DNA of 64,000 bases from Rhizobium giardinii bv. giardinii H152 (GCF_000379605.1 NZ_KB902680.1:186-64185), one strand, 5' to 3'; shown: positions 18,801 to 27,817, counted from the first letter of the stretch. Numbers and translations: made by a program. Notes: generated by a model from the sequence alone, not told the origin.

Positions 18801-19523
18801 TCACCACAGATAGAAGAAAGCGAAGATGAAGACCCAGACCAGATCGACGAAGTGCCAGTAGAGGCCCATGATCTCGACGATCTCGTAATTGCCCTTGCGG
18901 CTGGTGAAAAAGCCTCGCCTTTCCGCGTCGAAATCGCCGCGCCAGACCTTGCGCGCGACTATCAGCAGAAACAGCACGCCGAACGAGACATGGGTGCCGT
19001 GAAACCCGGTGATCATGAAGAAGGACGAGCCGAATTGGGCAGCACCCCAGGGGTTTTCCCAGGGGCGAACGCCCTCCGCGATCAGTTTCGACCATTCGAA
19101 GGCCTGCATCCCGACGAAGGATGCCCCAAGAACAGCTGTCAGCAGCATCAGGGCAGCCGTCGTGCGCCGATCGCGGCGATAGCCGAAATTGACGGCCATC
19201 GCCATCGTGCCGCTGCTCGAGATCAGGATGAAGGTCATGATGGCAATCAGGATCAACGGAATTTCCTGGCCGCCGATCGTCAGCGCGAAGACCTCGCTGG
19301 GGTTCGGCCAGGGCACGGGTGTCGACATGCGGGCGGTCATGTAGGCGAGCAGGAAGCAGCCGAAGATGAAGGTGTCGCTGAGCAGGAAGATCCACATCAT
19401 GGCCTTGCCCCAGGACACGTTCTTGAACGCGCGCTGGTCGGAGGAAAAGTCGGCGACGACTCCGCGCAGGCCGGGCGGGCGCCCATCAGTTTCGCCGGTA
19501 TGCGTCTGTACGGACTGCGCCAT
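18801..19523 (-). CDS. coxP: Cytochrome c oxidase subunit III (CoxP-like)
   Basis: This is a 240-aa polytopic protein. SSFFMITGFHGTHVSFGVLFLL and EIMGLYWHFVDLVWVFIFAFFYL are the classical subunit III motifs (HGxHV and YWHFVDxVW). The ATG at 19523 has GGGAG 9 bases upstream and is preferred over the GTG at 19532. It is the second of two subunit-III-like genes in this operon, as in the coxMNOP operons described in Bradyrhizobium; the symbol is given by that analogy. Confidence 0.85.
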   Translation of the reverse strand: MAQSVQTHTGETDGRPPGLRGVVADFSSDQRAFKNVSWGKAMMWIFLLSDTFIFGCFLLAYMTARMSTPVPWPNPSEVFALTIGGQEIPLILIAIMTFILISSSGTMAMAVNFGYRRDRRTTAALMLLTAVLGASFVGMQAFEWSKLIAEGVRPWENPWGAAQFGSSFFMITGFHGTHVSFGVLFLLIVARKVWRGDFDAERRGFFTSRKGNYEIVEIMGLYWHFVDLVWVFIFAFFYLW

Positions 19524-19535
19524 CGTCACCACTCC

Positions 19536-20240
19536 CTATGTGAGCAATTGCCGGCAAAGATCGGCGAAATCATTTGCCCAGCCAGCGAAGAGTGCAAACA
19601 GGATCAGCCAGACGGCGAGCATGAAGTGCCAGTAGACGGCACAGAGATCGACGCTCAGCCGCAGGCTGCGGGATGCGGGGGCGCTCCAGGCTTTCACCGT
19701 CGTCCGGCCAAGCGCCACAAGGCCGCCGAGAATGTGGAGGCCGTGCATTCCCGTGATCACGTAGAAGAAGCTGTTGGCGGGATTGTCGGCGAGCACATAG
19801 CCTGCCTGCGTCAGTTCCCGCCAGGCGAAGACTTGCCCGGTCAGAAAGAGGATCGCGGTTGCCAGCGCGGCAAGCAGGGCGGTGCGCATGGGGTCGTCAC
19901 GGCCGCGCTCCGCTTCCGTTTTCGCCCATTGCATCGCCGCACTGCTGACGATCAGCATGGCGGTGTTCAGCCAGAGCAGGCGGGGAATGGGCGTCGACCA
20001 CCAGTCGGGCGTTCCGACCCGCATCAGATAGGCGCTGATGAAGAGGCTGAAGAGGGCGCCGACGACGGCGAGAAACACATAGAGGCCGATTTTTACCGCT
20101 GGGATCGGCGACCGTTCGCCGCCTCCCGGCTGTCCAAGGTGGCCCACTTCCAGCCATGGCCTGGAGGTCAGCCGCTGCTGGGCCATCCACCAGATGATGA
20201 TGGCGGCGATGGCGGCGAGGAAGAGCAGCATGACGCTCAT
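19536..20240 (-). CDS. coxO: Cytochrome c oxidase subunit III homologue (CoxO-like)
   Basis: This is a 234-aa polytopic membrane protein. The second half has the subunit III pattern (FFYVITGMHGLHILGGLVAL and CAVYWHFMLAVWLILFALF), while the first half is more divergent. Its start overlaps the coxN stop (ATGA). Two adjacent subunit III genes are known for coxMNOP-type oxidases. Whether both are in one enzyme or one has an assembly role cannot be read from the sequence. Confidence 0.85.
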   Translation of the reverse strand: MSVMLLFLAAIAAIIIWWMAQQRLTSRPWLEVGHLGQPGGGERSPIPAVKIGLYVFLAVVGALFSLFISAYLMRVGTPDWWSTPIPRLLWLNTAMLIVSSAAMQWAKTEAERGRDDPMRTALLAALATAILFLTGQVFAWRELTQAGYVLADNPANSFFYVITGMHGLHILGGLVALGRTTVKAWSAPASRSLRLSVDLCAVYWHFMLAVWLILFALFAGWANDFADLCRQLLT

Positions 20241-22018
20241 GATGCCGCCTCTCGCGTCGGGCCGCCGAGCCCCGGCTGGTTCTGGGGAATGAAGTCTTCG
20301 GCCGCACCCGGGACGCTGTAGTCATAGGCCCAGCGATAGACGATCGGCAGTTCCTTGCCCCAGTTGCCATGGGCGGGCGGGGTCTGCGGCGTCTGCCATT
20401 CGAGCGTTGTCGCCCGCCAGGGGTTGCCGCCGGCCTCTCTGCCCTTCTTCAGGCTCCAGACAAGGTTGAACAGGAACAGGATCTGGGCGGCGCCGACGGT
20501 GAGCGCCATCACGGAGATGAACGCGTTCAGCGTGTGGGCCGATTCCGGAATGAAGGCCGTTTCGCCCAGTTCGTGATAGCGGCGCGGAATGCCCAGCAGG
20601 CCGAGATAGTGCATCGGGAAGAAGATCAGATAGGCGCCGAGGAACGTGACCCAGAAATGGATCTGGCCCATCGCCTCGTTCAGCATCCGTCCGGTAACTT
20701 TCGGATACCAGTGATAGATCGCGCCGAAAATGACGAGGATCGGTGCGACGCCCATGACCATGTGGAAATGCGCGACGACGAACATCGTGTCGGACAGGGG
20801 CACGTCGACGACGACATTGCCGAGGAACAGACCGGTCAGCCCGCCATTGACGAAGGTGACGATGAAGGCAAGCGCAAACAGCATCGGCAGCGACAGGTGG
20901 ATATCGCCGCGCCAGAGGGTCAGCACCCAGTTGTAGACCTTGATCGCGGTCGGAACCGCGATGATCAGCGTCGTGGTGGCGAAGAAGAAGCCGAATTTCG
21001 GGTTCATGCCGCTGACATACATGTGGTGCGCCCAGACGATGAAGGAGAGCGCGCCGATGATGACGATCGCCCAGACCATCATGCGATAGCCGAAGATGTT
21101 CTTTCTTGCATGGGTGCTGATCAGATCGGACACGATGCCGAAGGCGGGAAGGGCGACGATGTAGACTTCGGGATGGCCGAAGAACCAGAACAGGTGCTGG
21201 AAGAGGATCGGGCTGCCGCCGCCCTGTTGCAGCTGCTCGCCCATCTCGACGATTGCCGGCATGAAGAAACTGGTGCCGAGAAGCCTGTCGAACAGCATCA
21301 TGACTGCGGCGACGAAGAGGGCGGGGAAGGCAAGCAGTGCCATGACCGTCGCCGTGAAGATGCCCCAGATGGTGAGCGGCATGCGCATCAGCGTCATGCC
21401 GCGGGCGCGGCCCTGCAGCACGGTGACGACGTAGTTCAGACCGCCCATGGTGAAGCCGATGATGAACAGGATGAGGGAAAACAGCATCAGCAGGATGCCC
21501 CAATCCTTGCCACCCGGCGTGCCGGAAAGAATGGCCTGCGGCGGATAGAGCGTCCAGCCGGCGCCCGTCGGTCCGCCGGGGGCAAAGAAGCCGGCGGCAA
21601 GGACAAGGACGGCGAGCAGATAGAGCCAGTAGCTCAGCATGTTGGCGTAGGGAAACACCATGTCCCGGGCGCCGACCATCAAGGGGATGAGATAATTGCC
21701 GAAACCGCCGAGAAACAGCGCGGTCAGGAGATAGATCACCATGATCATGCCGTGCATGGTGATGAACTGGTAATAGTGATCGGCGTCGATGAAATCGAAC
21801 GTGCCGGGAAAGCCGAGTTGCAGGCGCATCAGCCAGGAGAGCACCAGCGCCACCATGCCTATGGCGGTCGCGGTCATCGAATACTGGATGGCGATGATCT
21901 TGGCGTCCTGGCTGAAGACATATTTGGTCCACCAGCTCTTCGGATGATAAAGCTCGACATCCTCCACTTCAGAAGGCGGGATGGCTTCGCTTGCGTCGGA
22001 CCTGATATCGACCATCAT
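20237..22018 (-). CDS. coxN: Cytochrome c oxidase subunit I (heme-copper, A1 type)
   Basis: This is the 593-aa catalytic subunit that reduces O2 and pumps protons. H89 (TMHGMIMV) is a heme ligand. The active-site GHPEVY has H282, E284 (D-channel Glu) and Y286 (cross-linked Tyr), and the CuB histidines are H331/H332 (WAHHMY). D-channel Asn108 and Asp119 keep the N...D spacing of 11. In the PLMVGARDMVFP loop Arg replaces the usual Pro before Asp. The VVAHFHMVMG motif carries the remaining heme ligands. Confidence 0.97.
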   Translation of the reverse strand: MMVDIRSDASEAIPPSEVEDVELYHPKSWWTKYVFSQDAKIIAIQYSMTATAIGMVALVLSWLMRLQLGFPGTFDFIDADHYYQFITMHGMIMVIYLLTALFLGGFGNYLIPLMVGARDMVFPYANMLSYWLYLLAVLVLAAGFFAPGGPTGAGWTLYPPQAILSGTPGGKDWGILLMLFSLILFIIGFTMGGLNYVVTVLQGRARGMTLMRMPLTIWGIFTATVMALLAFPALFVAAVMMLFDRLLGTSFFMPAIVEMGEQLQQGGGSPILFQHLFWFFGHPEVYIVALPAFGIVSDLISTHARKNIFGYRMMVWAIVIIGALSFIVWAHHMYVSGMNPKFGFFFATTTLIIAVPTAIKVYNWVLTLWRGDIHLSLPMLFALAFIVTFVNGGLTGLFLGNVVVDVPLSDTMFVVAHFHMVMGVAPILVIFGAIYHWYPKVTGRMLNEAMGQIHFWVTFLGAYLIFFPMHYLGLLGIPRRYHELGETAFIPESAHTLNAFISVMALTVGAAQILFLFNLVWSLKKGREAGGNPWRATTLEWQTPQTPPAHGNWGKELPIVYRWAYDYSVPGAAEDFIPQNQPGLGGPTREAAS

Positions 22019-22048
22019 TTCCCTCCCGGTTCGTCTTTGGCGCGCCTT

Positions 22049-22888
22049 CTACTTCGAGGAGGACGTGCTGGATGCAATCGTCGTCTGTTCCTGTCTTGCT
22101 GCGAGAAGCTGGGTGAACGTCTGCTGCTCCTGCAGCCACGTTTGATAGTCGGCCTCGTTGTCGACCACGACGGTGCCGCGCATCTGCGGGTGCCCGGTGC
22201 CGCAGAGTTCGGCGCACAGGACTTCGAACGTCCCGGTTCTGGTCGGCGTGAACCAGAAATAGGTCTCCATGCCCGGGATCATATCCATCTTCGCCCGGAA
22301 TTCGGGGACGTAGAAATCATGCAGCACGTCGACCGAGCGCAGCAGCATCTTGACGGGCTTGCCGACCGGCAGGTGCAATTCGCCGCCCTCGATGATGAGG
22401 TCGTCGAGACCGTTTGCGTCATCGGGGTTTACGCCGAGTGCATTGCCGTCGCCGATGGCGCGGGTGTTGGAGGTGCCGAGCTTGCCGTCGGCGCCGGGCA
22501 GCCGGAAGCTCCAGAGCCACTGCTGGCCAACGACCTCGACCTCGGTGGTTCCGGGCGGCACGGTGACGAACTGGTGCCAGACGAAAAGCCCCGGCGCCAG
22601 CATGGCGGCGACGCCGATGCTTGTCACCGAGGCGAGCCATACTTCCAGCTTCTTGTTTTCCGGTTCGTAGGCGGCGCGGTTTCCCGGGCGGTGGCGGAAG
22701 CGAAAGACGCAATAGGCGACGAACAGCACCACCGCGACGAAGACGAAGCCGGTGATCCAGAACGTGATGATGATGGTATTGTCGATGTAGTTCCAGTTAG
22801 ACGCAATCGGCGTCCACCACCAGGGGCTGAACAGATGGAACACCACGGATCCAACTGCCACGAAAACGAGAATAAGCACTACAGCCAT
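22049..22888 (-). CDS. coxM: Cytochrome c oxidase subunit II (CuA)
   Basis: This is the 279-aa electron-entry subunit. Two N-terminal TM helices (about 5-22 and 38-62) are followed by a periplasmic cupredoxin domain with an intact CuA site: H190, C225, C229, H233 and M236 (motif CAELCGTGHPQM). There is no fused cytochrome c domain, but a separate cytochrome c gene lies upstream. The tail is Ser/Thr-rich. It has a GGGAGGGGACAGGAA leader before the ATG and is the first gene of the oxidase operon. Confidence 0.96.
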   Translation of the reverse strand: MAVVLILVFVAVGSVVFHLFSPWWWTPIASNWNYIDNTIIITFWITGFVFVAVVLFVAYCVFRFRHRPGNRAAYEPENKKLEVWLASVTSIGVAAMLAPGLFVWHQFVTVPPGTTEVEVVGQQWLWSFRLPGADGKLGTSNTRAIGDGNALGVNPDDANGLDDLIIEGGELHLPVGKPVKMLLRSVDVLHDFYVPEFRAKMDMIPGMETYFWFTPTRTGTFEVLCAELCGTGHPQMRGTVVVDNEADYQTWLQEQQTFTQLLAARQEQTTIASSTSSSK

Positions 22889-23031
22889 TTCCTGTCCCCT
22901 CCCTGCCTCGGACGGCTGCGGACATGAATGCGTAACCTGTAGAAATATTGCAGAATCAGTATCGCACGAACAACAAATTCAGGCAATTAGCAGTGTGCAT
23001 ACGCCTAAAGAGTGGGCGCGCATGTTTGTTG

Positions 23032-23415
23032 TCAGGGGAATTGCTTGAGATAGGCGATCAGGTTGGTGATTTCGTCGTCCTTCTTCACCCCGGCGAAGGC
23101 CATTTTCGTTCCTTTTACTTTCGCCTTTGGATTGTGCAGGTAGTCGCGCAGCGATGTTTCGTCCCAGACCAGCCCGCCTTCGCCCGCCGCCTTCATCCCC
23201 GACGAGTAGCTGAAATCCGGGTGTGTTCCGGCCTTCCTGCCGAACAGGCCCTTCAGCGAGGGGCCGACCTTGTTCTTGTCGCTATCGACGACGTGACAGG
23301 TTGCGCATTTCTTGAAGACGGCGGCGCCCGCCTCGGCATCGCCTTCCTGGGCGAGGGCGCCGGGTGGACAGAGTACGGCTAGGGATAGCCCGATCATCAG
23401 AATTTGGTTTCGCAC
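23032..23415 (-). CDS. Class I c-type cytochrome
   Basis: This is a 127-aa periplasmic electron carrier. A signal peptide (about residues 1-23, ending in LAQ) is followed by one heme motif CATCH (37-41) and a methionine ligand in GTKMAF. The GTG at 23415 is chosen because GGAGGAGGA lies 5-6 bases before it and the hydrophobic leader starts immediately. It resembles mitochondrial-type cytochrome c in the GPSLKGLFGRKAGT loop. It lies directly upstream of coxM, so it is the likely donor to this oxidase. Confidence 0.93.
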   Translation of the reverse strand: MRNQILMIGLSLAVLCPPGALAQEGDAEAGAAVFKKCATCHVVDSDKNKVGPSLKGLFGRKAGTHPDFSYSSGMKAAGEGGLVWDETSLRDYLHNPKAKVKGTKMAFAGVKKDDEITNLIAYLKQFP

Positions 23416-23528
23416 TGCAATCCTCCTCCAGGTTGCCCGAAACACCGGCCCGCGGATCGTGACGTGCCGCCGTGGTCGGAGCGCACCACTCGTAACCGTT
23501 GCCGGCGAAAGGCGGTTGCGCTCAGGAA

Positions 23529-23556
23529 AAGGTATGCCTCAGTCCTGATAAGTCAA
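23529..23556 (-). promoter_or_regulatory. Candidate promoter of the cytochrome c gene
   Basis: On the minus strand, TTGACT (23556-23551) and TACCTT (23534-23529) are separated by 16 bases, a sigma-70-like pair about 115 bases upstream of the cytochrome c GTG. The -10 match is only moderate. Confidence 0.3.
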
Positions 23557-23612
23557 TCGGTTAGATTGGCCGAAGTTGTTGTGTTCGAAACGACGCGCAA
23601 AGGTAGGGGCGG

Positions 23613-24350
23613 TCAAAGCTTCGGCTGGTCGACCGGTACCAGCAGACTTTGCGCAATTCGGGCTGCTTCCTCGATATGCGCGCGGCAGGCGGCGGCCGCC
23701 GCATCGGGGTCGTTGCGTTCGATGGCGTTGAAAATCTCGCGCATCCTCGCCGGACCCGAGACGGTGCGGTTGGTGGTGGAAAGGGTCATGACCCGCAGGC
23801 GGGAAATGCGGCTGTTCAGCCGCTTGACGATATCCCAGGCGATCTCGTGGACGCCCGACAGGAAGATCGTCTCGTAGAAATCGGTGGTCGCGGTAAGGAT
23901 CGTCAAGGCATCGTTCTTGCGCGAATTGCGGTCGAGATCCTGCAGGATCGCCTTCAGCTTTTCCTTCGTCTTCGAATCTGCGTTGCGGGCGCAATCGGCG
24001 ACCGCCGTCGTTTCGAGCGCAATGCGGACGTCGTAGATCTGCCGCGCCTGGCGCCAATCGATCCGGGCGACGATCGGCCCCTGTTTCGGCGCCGTCTCGA
24101 CAAGACCTTCCGTTTCGAGATGGCGCAGCACTTCGCGGATGACGGAGCGGGAGACGCCGAGCTGGTCGCAGAGCGTGCGCTCGACGAGTCGCTGTCCGGG
24201 GTTGAAAAGGCCGGCAATGATCGCATCGCGCAGCCGGTCGAGCGCCATTTCCCGAAGGGTCACAGGCGGCGTTTCGATCCGGAGCGATGCCAGATCTCGG
24301 GCGGGTTCGGCGGTCTGGGCGAAAAGCTTGTTGTTCATGGTTCCATTCAT
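23613..24350 (-). CDS. GntR family transcriptional regulator (FadR/FCD subfamily)
   Basis: This is a 245-aa regulator. A winged HTH at about residues 30-95 contains GQRLVERTLCDQLGVSRSVIREVLRHL, and an all-helical FCD ligand domain follows (about 100-235) with the Asp/Arg and His metal-ligand positions typical of this family. An in-frame ATG at 24338 is an alternative start. It is divergent from the flavin-monooxygenase operon, with a TATAC palindrome in the 89-base gap, so it most likely controls that operon and itself in response to an unknown carboxylate-type ligand. Confidence 0.92.
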   Translation of the reverse strand: MNGTMNNKLFAQTAEPARDLASLRIETPPVTLREMALDRLRDAIIAGLFNPGQRLVERTLCDQLGVSRSVIREVLRHLETEGLVETAPKQGPIVARIDWRQARQIYDVRIALETTAVADCARNADSKTKEKLKAILQDLDRNSRKNDALTILTATTDFYETIFLSGVHEIAWDIVKRLNSRISRLRVMTLSTTNRTVSGPARMREIFNAIERNDPDAAAAACRAHIEEAARIAQSLLVPVDQPKL

Positions 24351-24377
24351 AGACGCTGAAATGATTCAAAACAAGGC

Positions 24378-24409
24378 TTGACACGTCGTATTATGGTATA
24401 CCATCATAA
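24378..24409 (+). promoter_or_regulatory. Promoter -35 and GntR-type operator of the catabolic operon
   Basis: TTGACA (24378-24383) is a perfect -35 box. It is followed by the perfect 12-bp palindrome ATGGTATACCAT (24393-24404), flanked by TT on the left and CATAA on the right. GntR/FCD regulators commonly bind TNGTATACNA-like palindromes. The palindrome lies in the spacer and -10 region, so binding would block RNA polymerase. The -10 hexamer itself is not clear. Confidence 0.65.
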
Positions 24410-24439
24410 GGCATATCGACACATCGAAGGAATACGGCC

Positions 24440-25042
24440 TTGGCTATCGAAATCCGCAAGACACTTCTTCAGGTGGAAACCACGCTGGTCGAGGGCGGCA
24501 GGGCCGCCCAGACGCCGCTGAAGCTTTATGCCGCGATCGCGGTGGTGAAGAATCCGTGGGCCGGGCAGGGCTTCGTCGAAGACCTCAAGCCGGAGATCCA
24601 TGCTGCGGCACCGGTGCTCGGCGAACTCCTCACCCGCATGATCATCGAAGCTGTAGGCTCGGGCGAAAAGGTCGAGGCCTATGGCAAAGCCGCAATCGTC
24701 GGGCTCGACGGCGAGATAGAGCATGCCTCTGCGCTGATCCATACGCTTCGCTTCGGCAATCATTATCGTACCGCGGTCGGTGCAAAGTCCTATCTTGCCT
24801 TTTGCAACACGCGGGGGCCTGCCAATGCGCCTCTGATGATCCCGCTGATGGACAAGAACGACGAGGGGCGCCGCTCGCACTACCTCACCATCCAGACGTC
24901 GGTTGCCGACGCGCCGGCTGCCAATGAGATCGTTGTCGCGCTTGGCGCTTCGGTCGGCGGCCGTCCGCATCATCGCATCGGCGATCGCTACCAGGACCTC
25001 AAGGATCTTGGCAACGACGCGAACAATCCGGCAGCGGTCTGA
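24440..25042 (+). CDS. AA_synth family protein (formerly DUF1185)
   Basis: This 200-aa protein resembles the amino acid synthesis/DUF1185 family (blocks KNPWAGQGFVEDL, GEIEHASALIHTLRFG and HYLTIQ). These proteins are small, cytoplasmic and of unsettled biochemical role, and often lie in catabolic operons with flavin enzymes. The start is a TTG at 24440 with GAAGGA 8 bases upstream; there is no ATG near. It is the first gene after the GntR operator, and the next gene follows after 7 bases. Confidence 0.8.
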   Translation: MAIEIRKTLLQVETTLVEGGRAAQTPLKLYAAIAVVKNPWAGQGFVEDLKPEIHAAAPVLGELLTRMIIEAVGSGEKVEAYGKAAIVGLDGEIEHASALIHTLRFGNHYRTAVGAKSYLAFCNTRGPANAPLMIPLMDKNDEGRRSHYLTIQTSVADAPAANEIVVALGASVGGRPHHRIGDRYQDLKDLGNDANNPAAV

Positions 25043-25049
25043 GGCCGAC

Positions 25050-25847
25050 ATGAAAGCGGTCCGGCGGTCACACACCAAGAACGGCACGGCCTATGCGGAG
25101 CAGGGCGCCGGCGAGCCGCTGGTGCTCGTCCATGGCGTCGGCATGCGGCTGGAGGCGTGGGCGCCGCAGATGGCGGCGCTCGGTGACAGTCATCGGGTGA
25201 TCGCCGTCGACATGCCGGGGCATGGCGAGAGCCGGGCCTTGCCCGAGGGGGCAAGTCTCGAGGCCTTCGTTGAGTGGCTCGGCCGTTTTTTCGATGATCT
25301 CGATCTCGAGCGCGTCAATGTGGCCGGACACTCCATGGGCGCCCTGATTGCCGGCGGCGCTGCCGCCACGTTCGGTGCACGAATTGCGCGGGTGGCGCTG
25401 CTGAACGGCGTCTATCGTCGCGATGCGGCCGCAAGTGCGGCGGTCATCGACCGGGCGCGGGAAATCCGTGCCGGGCAGATCGATGTCGACGGTCCGCTGC
25501 TGCGCTGGTTCGGGACGGACAGCCAGGAAAGCGATGTCTACCGCCTGACCCATCGGTGGCTGTCTTCGGTCGATCGCGGGGGGTATGCTACGGCCTATGC
25601 CGCCTTTGCCGCCGGTGACAGCACCTATGCCGATTGCTGGCCGAATGTCGGATGTCCGGCACTGTTTCTGACCGGAACCGACGATCCCAATTCGACCCCC
25701 GCCATGGCGCAGGCCATGGCGGATGCGGCGCCTGCCGGTTACGCGGTGCTGATCGACGGGCACCGGCATATGGTCAACCTGACGGCGCCCGATGAGGTGA
25801 ACGCGATCCTCTCGGACTGGCTGGCGAAACCGGAGGAAATGAAATGA
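25050..25847 (+). CDS. Alpha/beta hydrolase
   Basis: This 265-aa protein of the esterase/lactonase/C-C hydrolase fold has an oxyanion segment LVHGVGMRLEAW, a nucleophile elbow GHSMGA (Ser about 95), an acid in LTGTDDPNSTP (about 210) and a catalytic His in DGHRHMVN (about 239). It has no signal peptide. It lies in the operon between the AA_synth gene and the flavin reductase, and its stop overlaps the next start (ATGA). It probably hydrolyses an intermediate formed by the monooxygenase. Confidence 0.88.
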   Translation: MKAVRRSHTKNGTAYAEQGAGEPLVLVHGVGMRLEAWAPQMAALGDSHRVIAVDMPGHGESRALPEGASLEAFVEWLGRFFDDLDLERVNVAGHSMGALIAGGAAATFGARIARVALLNGVYRRDAAASAAVIDRAREIRAGQIDVDGPLLRWFGTDSQESDVYRLTHRWLSSVDRGGYATAYAAFAAGDSTYADCWPNVGCPALFLTGTDDPNSTPAMAQAMADAAPAGYAVLIDGHRHMVNLTAPDEVNAILSDWLAKPEEMK

Positions 25848-26770
25848 ACGAAGCGAGTTTCGATGCGCGCGCCCTGCGCGATGCGTTCGGCGCCTTTCCG
25901 ACCGGCGTGACGGTGGTAACGACCCATGATCCGTCCGGCCAGCCGATCGGCTTTACCGCCAATTCCTTCACCTCGGTGTCGCTCGATCCGCCGCTGCTGT
26001 TGATCTGCCTGGCGAAGACCTCGCGAAATTTTGCGGCCATGACCGGGTCCGGCAGGTTCGCGGTGAATATCCTGTCGGAGACCCAGAAAGATGTCTCCAA
26101 CACGTTTGCCCGGCCGGTCGAGGACCGTTTCGCCGCCGTCGAATGGAAGAGGGGACCGGAAGGTTCGCCGATCTTTGCCGATGTCGCGGCCTGGTTCGAC
26201 TGCGCCACCGAACAGGTGCTGGATGCGGGCGACCATGTCATCATGACCGGCCGGGTGAAGGCCTTTGCCAACAGCGGCCTGAATGGCCTGGGTTATGCCA
26301 GGGGCAGCTATTTCACGCCGGCACTGGCGGGCAAGGCGGTTTCGGCGGCGGCCGAAGGCGAGGCCCAGTTGAGCGCCGTGATCGAGCGCGACGGCTCCGT
26401 CCTTCTGCTTGGAGACGATGTCCTCAGCCTTCCGACCTGCGCCATGGAAGGCGGCGAGCCGACGCAGATGCTGCGGGATTACCTGGAGACGCTGACCGGA
26501 CTGAGCGTGTCGATCGGCTTCCTTTATTCCGTCTATGAAAGCCGCGCCGACAACCGGCAACATATCGTCTACCGCGCAACCGCGGCAACGGGCGAGCCGG
26601 CCGCCGGACGGTTCCTGCCGCCTGGCGAGGCGCTCAAGCACACATTCGATGCCGCCGCGACTGCCGACATCGTCCGGCGTTTCGATCTGGAAAACTCCAT
26701 CGGCAATTTCGGCGTTTATTTCGGCAACGAGACGGCCGGCAAAGTACACCCGGTTTCAAGGAAGGCCTGA
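25844..26770 (+). CDS. Flavin reductase with an extra C-terminal Nudix-like domain
   Basis: Residues 8-160 are a flavin reductase (HpaC/DIM6-like) split-barrel domain (FPTGVTVVTT, GFTANSFTSVSLDPPLLLICL, FAVNILSE). It would supply reduced FMN to the adjacent luciferase-like monooxygenase. Typical members are 160-190 aa, but this one is 308. Residues 175-250 look like a Nudix fold (SVLLLGDDVLSLP, EGGEPTQMLRDYLETLTGL) without the catalytic REx2EE box. The ATG overlaps the preceding stop. The extra domain may sense or bind a nucleotide or flavin; this is inference. Confidence 0.85.
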   Translation: MNEASFDARALRDAFGAFPTGVTVVTTHDPSGQPIGFTANSFTSVSLDPPLLLICLAKTSRNFAAMTGSGRFAVNILSETQKDVSNTFARPVEDRFAAVEWKRGPEGSPIFADVAAWFDCATEQVLDAGDHVIMTGRVKAFANSGLNGLGYARGSYFTPALAGKAVSAAAEGEAQLSAVIERDGSVLLLGDDVLSLPTCAMEGGEPTQMLRDYLETLTGLSVSIGFLYSVYESRADNRQHIVYRATAATGEPAAGRFLPPGEALKHTFDAAATADIVRRFDLENSIGNFGVYFGNETAGKVHPVSRKA

Positions 26771-26775
26771 TCGCG

Positions 26776-27813
26776 ATGAAATTTTCCCTCTTCGTCCACA
26801 TGGAGCGGCTCGATGCCGGTCAGGATCACAAGCGCCTGTACGAGGAATTCGTGGCGCTCTGCGAAATTGCCGACAAGGGCGGCATGCACGCCATCTGGAC
26901 CGGCGAACATCACGGCATGGACTTTACCATCGCCCCCAATCCGTTCGTGACCATCGCCGATCTGGCGCGACGCACCACCAATGTCCGGCTCGGCACCGGC
27001 ACGGTGATCGCGCCGTTCTGGCATCCGATCAAGCTTGCCGGCGAAGCGGCGATGACGGATCTCATCTGCGACGGCCGGCTGGATATCGGCATCGCGCGCG
27101 GCGCCTATTCCTTCGAATATGAACGCCTGCTGCCGGGCCTCGATGCCTGGGGGGCCGGCCAGCGCATGCGCGAACTCATTCCCGCAGTGAAGAAATTGTG
27201 GGAAGGCGACTACGCCCATGACGGCGAGTTCTACAAATTCCCGTCGACCACCTCCGCACCGAAGCCGATCCAGCAGCACCCGCCGATCTGGGTGGCGGCG
27301 CGCGATCCCAACTCCCATGAATTCGCGGTCGCCAATGGCTGCAATGTCCAGGTGACGCCGCTCTGGCAGGGCGACGACGAAGTTGCGACGCTGATGGGGC
27401 GCTTCAACGAGGCCTGCGCCAAGAACGCCGCCGTCGAGCGGCCGAAGATCATGCTTCTGCGACACACCTATGTGGGCACCGATGAAGCCGACATCGCCCA
27501 GGCCGCCAACGAGATGAGCGTCTACTACAATTACTTCTTCGCCTGGTTCAAGAACGAGAAGCCGATCCATCAGGGCCTGATCGAGCGGATTCCGCCCGAG
27601 GATATCGCCGCCAATGCCATGCTGTCGGCCGACGTCATGCGGGCCAACAACGTGGTCGGCAGTGCCGAAGCGGTGATCGGCCGGCTGAAAGCCTACGAGG
27701 CGATGGGCTACGACGAATATTCCTTCTGGATCGACACCGGCATGAGCTTCGAGCGCAAGAAGGCCTCGCTCGAACGCTTCATCGCCGAGGTCATGCCGGC
27801 ATTCGGGGAGTAA
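26776..27813 (+). CDS. Luciferase-like (LLM class) flavin-dependent monooxygenase
   Basis: This 345-aa protein has the bacterial luciferase fold, a TIM barrel using reduced FMN and O2. N-terminal signatures include KFSLFVHMERLD, WTGEHHGMDFTIAPNPF and RLGTGTVIAPFWHPIKLAGEAAMTDL. It has no NADPH site of its own, so it needs the neighbouring flavin reductase, making this a two-component monooxygenase. It lies 5 bases after the reductase gene. The substrate is unknown; aldehyde dehydrogenase and hydrolase genes in the same operon point to oxidative cleavage or hydroxylation of an organic compound. Confidence 0.92.
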   Translation: MKFSLFVHMERLDAGQDHKRLYEEFVALCEIADKGGMHAIWTGEHHGMDFTIAPNPFVTIADLARRTTNVRLGTGTVIAPFWHPIKLAGEAAMTDLICDGRLDIGIARGAYSFEYERLLPGLDAWGAGQRMRELIPAVKKLWEGDYAHDGEFYKFPSTTSAPKPIQQHPPIWVAARDPNSHEFAVANGCNVQVTPLWQGDDEVATLMGRFNEACAKNAAVERPKIMLLRHTYVGTDEADIAQAANEMSVYYNYFFAWFKNEKPIHQGLIERIPPEDIAANAMLSADVMRANNVVGSAEAVIGRLKAYEAMGYDEYSFWIDTGMSFERKKASLERFIAEVMPAFGE

Positions 27814-27817
27814 GGCG

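Noticed and set aside
20369-22927. 852-codon open frame on the plus strand across coxN and coxM
   Set aside because: It is antisense to two genes with intact catalytic motifs; the translation is low-complexity and highly charged with no recognisable domain.
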